Shown piece by piece: positions 54,120-61,675 of a stretch of DNA of 64,000 nt. Below the pieces are notes generated by a model. The model worked only from the letters and a program-made list of their open reading frames with translations, searched no databases and was not told the DNA's origin. The stretch lies in assembly GCA_002401885.1 (NCBI GenBank), contig NVUL01000002.1, positions 19,943 to 83,942 of the forward strand, written 5' to 3'. This DNA comes from SAR86 cluster bacterium. Its GTDB lineage: Bacteria > Pseudomonadota > Gammaproteobacteria > Pseudomonadales > Pseudohongiellaceae. Both the position numbers and the translations under genes were made by a program. Within the stretch, counting starts at the first letter, position 1, and each line of letters opens with the position of its first letter.

Positions 54120-55094
54120 ATGAGGTTAGTAAAGTTTAGATTTTCATTGCTCGGCAGTGTATTGCTTGTTGCTTTGCTCGTGGGCCATTCCGCAAATGCT
54201 CAGACTCGATTCATGCAGCTGCGTGGCCAGATTACCTCGCCTGCATTCGAGGGGTGGTGGCCAAACGAGGACGGGACATTCAAGATGTTCTTTGGCTACA
54301 TGAATACCAACTGGGAACAGCAATTTGATCTTCCCATTAGCCCGGAGAATTATTTCTCGACAGTGGCACCTGGTGAGCTAGACGACCTAAGCCAGGATGA
54401 CTTTGATTTTTCTGCGGCTGATATGGGACAACCGACCCACTTCTATCCTAGACGCAACCCCTTCCTATTCACCATCGATGTGCCTGCAGATTTTGGTGAG
54501 AATGAGTTGGTATGGACGTTAAAGACTCAGGGTCAGACTAATCGTGCATACGGCACGCTAAAATCCGACTACCAAATCGACCCCCAGGTAATCTCAACTG
54601 AGGTGGGTGGTAACTATGGCAGTCTTAGCGATTCGTTGAGAACGAATATTCCTCCTGAGTTGCGTTTAGAGGGAGAAAGTTTTCGCTCAGCGCGTGTTGG
54701 AGAGCCGCTTAGTCTGGCGGTAAGAGCAAGCGATCCTGATAACTTGCCGGCGCGTCGCGATCGGCCTCGCAGTCAGGGGCTTGATCAACTGTATCGACCA
54801 CCATCTTCCATCGTGGCTATTAGTGGTCCGGGCTTGCGCTTCTCCTGGACGGTATACCGAGGTCCGGCGGCGAAGGCGAGTTTCGAACCAGCCCAGTTTA
54901 AGACCTATACCGATACCCGAATGTATGCGAACTCACCCTGGGCACCCCCGTTTGGAATTCCTCAGCCGCCTGAAGATGGTCGCTGGGTAGCAGAGGTCGT
55001 CTTCGATGAGCCGGGCGAGTATGTGTTGCGTGGTATCGCTAGCGACGGATCTCTATTTACCTACCAGAACGTCAACGTTACGGTGACGCGCTAG
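54120..55094 (+). CDS. Secreted partner protein of unknown function
   Basis: 324 residues, starting 2 nt after the stop of the copper monooxygenase. The signal is 1-27, ending ANAQ. The N half has GWWPNEDGTFKMFFGYMNTNW and FYPRRNPFLFTIDVP; the C half looks like an Ig-like/PKD-type beta domain (PGLRFSWTVYRGP, FDEPGEYVLRGIASDG). No cysteines or cofactor motifs are visible. Tight coupling suggests it is a subunit or substrate-binding partner of the monooxygenase. Family not recognised. Confidence 0.75.
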   Translation: MRLVKFRFSLLGSVLLVALLVGHSANAQTRFMQLRGQITSPAFEGWWPNEDGTFKMFFGYMNTNWEQQFDLPISPENYFSTVAPGELDDLSQDDFDFSAADMGQPTHFYPRRNPFLFTIDVPADFGENELVWTLKTQGQTNRAYGTLKSDYQIDPQVISTEVGGNYGSLSDSLRTNIPPELRLEGESFRSARVGEPLSLAVRASDPDNLPARRDRPRSQGLDQLYRPPSSIVAISGPGLRFSWTVYRGPAAKASFEPAQFKTYTDTRMYANSPWAPPFGIPQPPEDGRWVAEVVFDEPGEYVLRGIASDGSLFTYQNVNVTVTR

Positions 55095-55276
55095 TAGATT
55101 TCCGTCTAGGCTGGCAGGAATAGGTGTATTTTTTGCTACTGTTGCTGGCTTTTTCTTTTCCGTTCGCCTCTCTAGCAACTCGCCGATTTCTTCGACGGGT
55201 GCCTCGAGCATGGCGGTTCTAAGCCGGCCCGCCAGATTGAATTTTGCTGGATACTTCTCAGCAAGGAGAGTTAATC

Positions 55277-56365
55277 ATGAACACCGTTTCTAAACCTGTT
55301 AAACAGATTTCCCTCGCTATTTTTCTTCTTGTCTCCATGGTCGCTATTTCAATTAGTGGTTCCGTGTTCGCTCAGCTTGAGCCAATCAATCAAAGGCCGA
55401 ACCCCTTTACCACTGTGGATGACTGGGCAACCTTACCAGATGGGCGTGAATGGGGTTCCACCGCAGGAGTCGATATGGATCCGGATGGTAGGCATTTGTG
55501 GGCAATCGATCGCTGCGGGGCGAATAGTTGCATCGGCTCTTCGGTTGACCCGATAGTGAAGATAAGTCCAGACGGCAGTGTTGTCGCTTCGATAGGCGGT
55601 GGTTTGATGCTATTTCCCCATGGCCTTCACGTGGACCGTGACGGCAATATCTGGGTCACGGATGGGCAGGGTCCGCGAGAGGATAATCCAGCGACTGCCG
55701 GCATGGGGCACGTAGTTTACAAATTAAGCCCTGAGGGCGAAGTGTTATTAATTCTGGGTCAACTCGGTGTGGCCGGTGACGGCACAGATGCTCTACTGGA
55801 AACTCCCTGTGACGTAGTTACCGATGCCGATGGCAACATCTATGTGGGTGATGGGCACAGTGGTCAGAATCCCGACGCTACAGCTTCTACAGTTGCACGA
55901 ATCGTAAAATTTGATTCGGATGGCAATCTAATTAAGTACTGGGGCGGATGGGGATCTGAGGCTGGCAAGTTGAAGACGCCGCACGCTCTAGATATCGATT
56001 CTCGAAACCGGTTGATCGTGGGTGATAGGGGCAATAATCGTCTACAAATATTTGATCTGGACGGTAACTATATCGGCGAGTTTAAATCCTTTAGCCGACC
56101 TAGCGGAATCTATATAACCGACGACGACACCATTTACGTAGCGGATTCTGAATCGGAGTTCGATGACACCAGAAATCCAGGCTGGCATGCAGGTATCCGT
56201 GTGGGCAGTCTATTAGATGGCATCGTGGACTACTTTATCGATGGAACAGTAGAGGAGTATCCGGAAGGTTCAAATCCAGAAGGCGTGGCCGTGGATTCTG
56301 CGGGTAATGTGTTCGGCGCGGTCGTGTCCGGTGGTGGTACTCTGGTGAAGTCCGCTCGCCGCTAG
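55277..56365 (+). CDS. PAL-like NHL-repeat beta-propeller lyase homologue
   Basis: 362 residues. ATG 55277 has AGGAG 8-9 nt upstream; signal 1-33, ending VFAQ. NHL repeats include FPHGLHVDRDGNIWVTDGQG, TPHALDIDSRNRLIVGDRGN and PEGVAVDSAGNVFG. The FPHGL...D-GN-WVTD and PHAL...D-GN-R-Q-F blocks closely follow peptidyl-alpha-hydroxyglycine alpha-amidating lyase (PAL), which uses Zn and Ca to split alpha-hydroxyglycine adducts. With the PHM-like gene upstream it could complete an oxidative C-N cleavage (inference). Periplasmic. The 182-bp gap upstream may contain a second promoter. Confidence 0.85.
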   Translation: MNTVSKPVKQISLAIFLLVSMVAISISGSVFAQLEPINQRPNPFTTVDDWATLPDGREWGSTAGVDMDPDGRHLWAIDRCGANSCIGSSVDPIVKISPDGSVVASIGGGLMLFPHGLHVDRDGNIWVTDGQGPREDNPATAGMGHVVYKLSPEGEVLLILGQLGVAGDGTDALLETPCDVVTDADGNIYVGDGHSGQNPDATASTVARIVKFDSDGNLIKYWGGWGSEAGKLKTPHALDIDSRNRLIVGDRGNNRLQIFDLDGNYIGEFKSFSRPSGIYITDDDTIYVADSESEFDDTRNPGWHAGIRVGSLLDGIVDYFIDGTVEEYPEGSNPEGVAVDSAGNVFGAVVSGGGTLVKSARR

Positions 56366-56373
56366 GCTGAAAT

Positions 56374-56691
56374 CTATGACCCGACCCTGCCGCGGCTTCT
56401 GGTGTTTAAATAGCGCGTGAGCATTTCTGGGTCGCTGTGTAGTTGTTTCTCGATGATCTTGATTAGATCGTCCTTCGATACTAAGCCGAAGTTTGCGATC
56501 AGGTCGGAGCTAAATATCAGCGATATTAAGAGAAAGACAAATAGCATCAGATAGAGGAATGGGAGCTCTACGCCCAAGAAGCGCAGCGCCGCTGAGAATA
56601 GCAGCCCAAATATCAACATTGACCTGAGCGCGGTCTCACGGTGAATCTGGCGTTTAGCGCGCATTACAAGGTGGAAGTCTCTCTCGTTCAT
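56374..56691 (-). CDS. Small membrane protein
   Basis: 105 residues: a basic N-terminus (MRAKRQIHRET), two hydrophobic helices (about 24-40 and 45-68), and a soluble tail with SKDDLIKIIEKQLHSDPEML. It is convergent with the PAL-like gene, 8 bp away. No family recognised; it resembles many small envelope proteins of gammaproteobacteria. Confidence 0.7.
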   Translation of the reverse strand: MNERDFHLVMRAKRQIHRETALRSMLIFGLLFSAALRFLGVELPFLYLMLFVFLLISLIFSSDLIANFGLVSKDDLIKIIEKQLHSDPEMLTRYLNTRSRGRVGS

Positions 56692-56845
56692 AGCGATGTC
56701 ACTTATGCGCCCAGCGCACCCTTCTAAGATTCAATATTTATTCATGGTCTGACCTTATACCCAATGGTAGTAGGTAATGACAACTAACAATAAATTTAAT
56801 ACCCATATTTCAGAACCGAATTTTAGAAGCCAGATGAAGTGAATC

Positions 56846-57438
56846 GTGAAAAATGTGACTCTTTTGCTGGTAATGTTTTTCTTAAGTGCCTGTCAGGCGA
56901 AGTTACCCGAACAGAATCATCCTATGAGCCGAATGAGTAGTATCCATTTGGTAGGGCAAATCCCGATGCCCCTCCCGAATTGGACCCGTTTCATTTCATG
57001 GTCGGCAGGAATGATTGCGCAGAACAAAAATTGAACAATGCGACCGGAGATTGGGTTGATTCATCACGCGCTTGGGATGGGCTCTATTTCATGAATGGCT
57101 TTGCCATACGTGATGGGGGAAAGTCAGGCGCTGCCACTAATGGCAACATTCGAGTCTATGATGCAGCGACCCAAGAATGGGTGGTCACCTTTTTTTCTAC
57201 CCCCATCTATAGCTCCAGCACCTGGCGAGGTAAGATGGAAGGAGAGGAATTAGTGTTGAGGCAGCCGCAGAAGGCGCCGGGCACCGATTTCGATGGATTC
57301 TCCACGCTCACGTTCTCGAACCTCTCTGCGCAGGGCTTCGATTGGACAGGGGCGTGGGTGAGCGAAGATGGTTCGCTCGTGTTTCCCTTCTGGCGAGTCC
57401 AGTGTCAGAAGGTGGCGACTAGCCAGCGGTTTGAATAG
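56846..57438 (+). pseudogene. Frameshifted lipoprotein gene (DUF1579-like)
   Basis: GTG 56846 starts a lipoprotein signal (LLLVMFFLSAC) that stays open to 57034. Near 56945-56960 the homologous reading moves to the next frame, giving FGRANPDAPPELDPFHFMVG and RNDCAEQKLN, then DSSRAWDGLYFMNGFAI, WRGKMEGEELVL and WTGAWVSEDGSLVFPFW up to the stop at 57438. One single-base frameshift would restore a protein of about 195 residues resembling small secreted DUF1579-type proteins. It could be a true pseudogene or a sequencing error. Confidence 0.7.
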
Positions 57439-57479
57439 TTAGTTCTATTAGTTCACTTGGATACAAGGGATTGCTAAAA

Positions 57480-57875
57480 ATGAAGGTAAAAAAGGGTTAC
57501 AAGCAGTTAGTTGCCGAGGCAGAACAGCAGATACAGGCAATAGATTCCTCCGAATTAAAGGCGCGGCTGGAGAATTTGGACGAGTCGGTGGTAATTATCG
57601 ATCTACGGGATGTTCGTGAGGTAAAGCGCGAAGGAAAGATTCCCGGCTCCTTACACATTCCTCGTGGCATGCTGGAATTCTGGGTAGATCCAGACAGCCC
57701 TTATTACCGCACCGAGTTTGATAAGGCCGAGGAGCTGGTACTCTACTGCAATAAAGGCTGGCGTTCAGCGCTGTCGGCACAATCTCTGCAGAATATGGGT
57801 ATCGAGAGCGTCGTGCACCTTAAGGGTGGCATGGAGCAGTGGCAGAAAGATGGCGGCGTTGTTGAACTGAGCTAA
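57480..57875 (+). CDS. Rhodanese-domain protein
   Basis: 131 residues; ATG 57480 is preferred to TTG 57471. A single rhodanese domain with IIDLRDVREVKREGKIPGSLHIPRG and the active-site loop YCNKGWRSALSA (Cys90). It is cytoplasmic and probably handles persulfide sulfur. An N-terminal helix (about 5-30) precedes the domain. Confidence 0.92.
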   Translation: MKVKKGYKQLVAEAEQQIQAIDSSELKARLENLDESVVIIDLRDVREVKREGKIPGSLHIPRGMLEFWVDPDSPYYRTEFDKAEELVLYCNKGWRSALSAQSLQNMGIESVVHLKGGMEQWQKDGGVVELS

Positions 57876-57968
57876 AGTTGCTTCGAATTAAATTCACCAC
57901 GAGGTAGACGCTAGCATTGGACTCTAGCTATGATGTCGCGACCAATAATAGGCGCGAGTACAGTGGCT

Positions 57969-59051
57969 ATGAAGACTAAATCCAGTATGACCAGCGCATC
58001 GGCAGTTCTCAGCCGGCGCAGCCTCCTTAAAGCCATTCCGGCACTCACGCTCAGCCCGGTAATATTTGCACAATCGGATTCTGCGATTGCGGTGCGCAAG
58101 CTGCATAGCTATGGCATGCGCGTTTCGAATGTCGCGCGATCGGTGCAGTTCTATCAAGACCTATTCGGTGCAAGCATCCAATCGAGACAGGGTGATACTG
58201 TCTGTTTACGAATTGGCGAAGGACCGAGATTCTTCTCGCTGTCGCCATTGCTGCCGGGTCAGGCGCCTGGCTTCAGTCATATCGGTCTCAGCGTTGAAAA
58301 TTTCGACCTAGAGTCGGTGCGTGATCAGCTAGATGCGTTCGGCGTATCTCGTCGATCTCAACCGGGCCCAAATCAAGCCTCTCTCGACGTTGCTATGCAA
58401 TCCTGGACTAGGACTCGCGCCCAGAGTGAAGGCGGCTCGGTGTCTGGGACCGAGGAGCTATTTTTCGCGGACATCGAAGGCTTGATCTACCAACTCTCTG
58501 GCGCGGATCATTGTGGCGGGGCGGGTGAATTTGGAGGCGTGTGTGAACGTCTGGAGGAGGCATCGGCGGATGGCATGTTTCACACAATCGATCTCAGCCA
58601 CTTTACTAATTTTCTCGCTAACAAAGATCGCGCGAATGAATTTTATACGCGAGCTTTCGGGTTGGGTTTCCAAGCTTATCAGGGGCCAGCATCGCCGATT
58701 GTGGGCGTCGGCGATGGACTACAATTTCTAATGTACGTGGGCGGCGATCAGGCTGGCGCACCCACTCAGCCGGGCCGGGTGGATCATGTCTGTCTTAGCA
58801 TCGAAGCCTTCGATGTAGAAGACATCATTGCGAAGCTTGAAGATTATGGTTTCACCGCTAGAGAGGATGCGTCTAATACTCCACCGATGGTGCATTGGAT
58901 TAGCATGCGCATGCCGAATCGCGGCGGTGTGGAGGGTGGAACCCCTGAGGTCTATTTCTCCGACCCCGATGGAATACGAATTCAACTGCAGGATGCCGTG
59001 TATTGTGGCGGCGGCGGTTATCTCGGAGACGATTGCAGTGCGCCGGTCTAA
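57969..59051 (+). CDS. Tat-exported protein with two VOC (glyoxalase-fold) domains
   Basis: About 360 residues. ATG 57969 is a compromise: 57930 and 57987 are also in frame, and none has a good ribosome site. A Tat motif, LSRRSLLKAIPAL, is followed by VIFAQ. The first VOC domain covers about 40-190 (LHSYGMRVSNVARSVQFYQD, FSHIGLSVENFD, FFADIEGLIYQL); the second about 220-355 (TIDLSHFTNFLANKDRANEF, VDHVCLSIEAFD, YFSDPDGIRIQL). Metal-binding His/Glu positions resemble extradiol dioxygenase/glyoxalase proteins. Reaction unknown; export by Tat suggests a cofactor or metal loaded in the cytoplasm. Confidence 0.85.
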   Translation: MKTKSSMTSASAVLSRRSLLKAIPALTLSPVIFAQSDSAIAVRKLHSYGMRVSNVARSVQFYQDLFGASIQSRQGDTVCLRIGEGPRFFSLSPLLPGQAPGFSHIGLSVENFDLESVRDQLDAFGVSRRSQPGPNQASLDVAMQSWTRTRAQSEGGSVSGTEELFFADIEGLIYQLSGADHCGGAGEFGGVCERLEEASADGMFHTIDLSHFTNFLANKDRANEFYTRAFGLGFQAYQGPASPIVGVGDGLQFLMYVGGDQAGAPTQPGRVDHVCLSIEAFDVEDIIAKLEDYGFTAREDASNTPPMVHWISMRMPNRGGVEGGTPEVYFSDPDGIRIQLQDAVYCGGGGYLGDDCSAPV

Positions 59052-59094
59052 GCGTTGCGTCTGATTATGATTGAATGGTGTAAGAGGGAGTAGT

Positions 59095-60111
59095 ATGGAA
59101 CATCGGTATATAGGAAAAAGTGGATTAAGAGTTAGTCCTATTTGTATGGGGACTATGAGTTTTGGCAGCTGGAGCGATAAGAAGGAGTCGTTCAAGATTC
59201 TAGAGGAGTCTTATGAGCGCGGCATTAACTTCTTCGATACGGCGGAGGTCTATCCAGTTCCTCCATCGGCAGAGACCGTCGGTGTTACCGAGCAGATATT
59301 CGGCGAGTGGGTGCAGACTAAGCCCAGAGATTCACTCATTATAGCGACCAAGGTTGCCGGAGCGGCGGCAGGTTGGTTTGTTCCACCCATTCGTCATGGT
59401 CTGACCGCTATCGACAGATTTCATATCGAAGCGGCCGTAGAGGGTTCGTTGCGTAGAATGAATATCGACTATATCGATCTATATCAGGTTCATTGGCCAG
59501 ATCCTATTGTGCCTATCGATGAATCGATGGAAGCATTAGATAGGCTGGTGCAGGCGGGCAAGGTGCGTTATATCGGCACTTCTAATGAAACTGCCTACGG
59601 ATTGACGAAAGCTAATACCGTCGCTGATTATGAGGGCCTGACGCGTTTTCAGTCTATTCAGAATAATTTTTCCCTGTTGAATCGACGTTTTCTGGATGAG
59701 TTGGCGGAGGTATGTAAAAGGGAGCATGTATCACTCTTACCGTATTCCCCAATTGGCGGTGGTGTTCTCAGTGGAAAATACAATCAGCCAGAGATACCAA
59801 AAAATTCTCGCTTTGCCGAGTACGATTCCGCCGACCCAAGGCAGAAGGCTATGTCTAGCCGTTTTGTGAACGAAGGAACTTTGGCCTCTACCGCCAAATA
59901 TATGGAGATTGCAAAAGAGGCTGGTATGTCCCCAGTGACCCTGGCAACCGCCTGGAGTATGAATTTCGACTTTGTCGCATCGACAATTATCGGTGCGCGA
60001 ACTGCAGATCAGTTAGAAGAGTCTTTGGCGGCCCTCGATGTAACACTTAGCGATGAGACAATGAAGCAGTGCGATGAAGTGCATAAGCAAATTCTTTATC
60101 CGATGGGCTAG
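59095..60111 (+). CDS. Aldo/keto reductase (Tas/YajO-like)
   Basis: 338 residues. ATG 59095 follows GAGGGAG. The TIM-barrel AKR motifs are complete: MGTMSFGSW, the catalytic Asp and Tyr in FFDTAEVYP, Lys in IATKVAG, His in QVHWPD, ISTSNE-like GTSNETAYG, LLPYSPIGGGVLSGKY and the NADP-binding STIIGARTADQLEE. It should reduce aldehydes or ketones with NADPH. The nuclease-like gene starts inside its last 38 bp, so the two are co-transcribed. Confidence 0.93.
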   Translation: MEHRYIGKSGLRVSPICMGTMSFGSWSDKKESFKILEESYERGINFFDTAEVYPVPPSAETVGVTEQIFGEWVQTKPRDSLIIATKVAGAAAGWFVPPIRHGLTAIDRFHIEAAVEGSLRRMNIDYIDLYQVHWPDPIVPIDESMEALDRLVQAGKVRYIGTSNETAYGLTKANTVADYEGLTRFQSIQNNFSLLNRRFLDELAEVCKREHVSLLPYSPIGGGVLSGKYNQPEIPKNSRFAEYDSADPRQKAMSSRFVNEGTLASTAKYMEIAKEAGMSPVTLATAWSMNFDFVASTIIGARTADQLEESLAALDVTLSDETMKQCDEVHKQILYPMG

Positions 60112-60922
60112 CCTTTTCAGTCTTCTTGTCGCGGCGACAGCCAATGCTCAGACGGTGCATATCTCACACTGTATGGCTGGCTGTCCGGTTGCAGTTGGCA
60201 GCAGAGCAGTCGGCAATAGCGAACTCATCGTACGGCATTTGTATGTCGCCTCTATTAATGCGGAGAGTGGGCTAGCGGACTGGCAGGCCTATCGCGTGCT
60301 TGCCGATAGCGTTGGTGTAGCCTCGTTGTTGCCGCGTGATTGGTTTGAGGATTCTCTCGTGTCACGAGGCGCTACGCAGGTCCTAGCTATTGACAGTGCA
60401 CCGCGGCTCGAAGAAGCCCTTCCTATTGACTCGGAAGAGCGCAGCTATCAGCTAGGCGGAATCAATCTACTCGCAGAAGATCAGGGTCGTCTGGTGCCGA
60501 TGAGCAGTTTCGCTGGCACCCCCTATTGGTCTGAACTGAATTTTCTTAGCAATATGGCCGCCTTGCCGTTTGAACTCCGAGTTGGGAGCTGGTCTCGGTT
60601 AGATCAGGCCATCAATGCGCTGGCGGATAAGGTTGGGGAGGTCTATGTGGTCAGCGGCCCAATCTACGGCGATAGTGGAGGAGGGGTTAGCGAGCAAGTT
60701 GGAGAGAGTGCTGCCAAGCCCTCTGCCTATTTCAAGGTCATAAGCACGCCCGAATCGTTAAGCGCCTTTATCTTCGACAGCGATGTTAGGCAGCATATTA
60801 ATTTCTGCTCTCAGCTGAGCACTCTAGAATTGGTAGAAGGCGCGACTGGTCTCACTCTATTCCCACAGCGCGAGAGCGCATTTGCTGATGCCCTGCATAG
60901 GCAATTAACTTGCACGTTTTGA
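60074..60922 (+). CDS. Secreted NUC-type (beta-beta-alpha-metal) nuclease homologue lacking catalytic His
   Basis: 282 residues, starting within the aldo/keto reductase gene. Signal 1-26, ending ANAQ. The overall order matches DNA/RNA non-specific endonucleases: HCMAGCP, RHLYVASINAESGLADWQAY, a DRGH-equivalent at 136-139, ELNFLSNMAAL with the metal Asn160, and EVYVVSGPIYG. The DRGH motif reads DQGR, so the general-base His is Arg139 and the adjacent Arg is Gln. It is probably inactive as a nuclease, or altered in function. Confidence 0.8.
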   Translation: MKCISKFFIRWASLFSLLVAATANAQTVHISHCMAGCPVAVGSRAVGNSELIVRHLYVASINAESGLADWQAYRVLADSVGVASLLPRDWFEDSLVSRGATQVLAIDSAPRLEEALPIDSEERSYQLGGINLLAEDQGRLVPMSSFAGTPYWSELNFLSNMAALPFELRVGSWSRLDQAINALADKVGEVYVVSGPIYGDSGGGVSEQVGESAAKPSAYFKVISTPESLSAFIFDSDVRQHINFCSQLSTLELVEGATGLTLFPQRESAFADALHRQLTCTF

Positions 60923-60950
60923 AATCGACAATTACAGAGAATCCACAGTT

Positions 60951-61661
60951 ATGGAATACGTAGTAGAACAACAAGAACCTACCACCGTGCCAGTGAGGCT
61001 TGATGCGCAAGCTGAGGTGAGTGAACAGACTCCACGATTTCCTGTTCATCGAATCTATTGTGTAGGCAGAAACTATAGCGAGCATGTGAAGGAGATGGGT
61101 GGAGACCCGAAACAGGAGCCGCCCGTTTTTTTTAGCAAACCAGCGAGCGCCTGCGTCACTTTCAACCAAGACGTAGCCTATCCTCAAGCAACGAACGACC
61201 TACATCATGAAGTTGAACTAGTTGTTGCCTTAAAATCGGGGGGCAAAGATATTGATCTCGAATCGGCGATGGACTGCGTCTATGGCTATGCAGTTGGCAT
61301 AGACTTCACCCGTCGCGATCTGCAGGCTATTGCCAAGAGTAAAGGTCGGCCCTGGGATCTAGCCAAGGGTTTCGATCAGTCTGCGCCAATCTCTGCAATA
61401 CTGCCTGCGAGCGAACTGGCTCAGCTTGGTGATAGGCAAATCTCTCTAAAGGTAAATGATGAAATTCGACAGCACGCCAGCCTCAGTGAGATGATTTGGT
61501 CAGTGCCCGAAATAATCAGTGAGCTCTCCAAGTTCTTCGAATTAAAATCCGGAGATATTATCTACACGGGCACTCCATCTGGCGTGGCAGCTGTATCCAA
61601 GGGTGATCGACTATGTGCCTCCGTTGAGGGTGTTGGGGTTCTGAATTTTAGAATTGCATAA
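60951..61661 (+). CDS. Fumarylacetoacetate hydrolase-family protein (FAHD1-like)
   Basis: 236 residues. FAH fold with YCVGRNYSEHVKEMGG at the N-terminus, metal ligands in HHEVELVVAL (two Glu) and GYAVGIDFTRRDLQ (Asp), a substrate Lys in WDLAKGFDQSAP, and GDIIYTGTPSGVA near the C-terminus. It is close to acylpyruvate hydrolase/oxaloacetate decarboxylase (FAHD1/YcgM) proteins. The first 30 residues are a short extension. Cytoplasmic, probably in aromatic or keto-acid breakdown. It is 28 bp after the nuclease-like gene and 14 bp before the transporter. Confidence 0.92.
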   Translation: MEYVVEQQEPTTVPVRLDAQAEVSEQTPRFPVHRIYCVGRNYSEHVKEMGGDPKQEPPVFFSKPASACVTFNQDVAYPQATNDLHHEVELVVALKSGGKDIDLESAMDCVYGYAVGIDFTRRDLQAIAKSKGRPWDLAKGFDQSAPISAILPASELAQLGDRQISLKVNDEIRQHASLSEMIWSVPEIISELSKFFELKSGDIIYTGTPSGVAAVSKGDRLCASVEGVGVLNFRIA

Positions 61662-61675
61662 TCAGGTTTTTCTAA

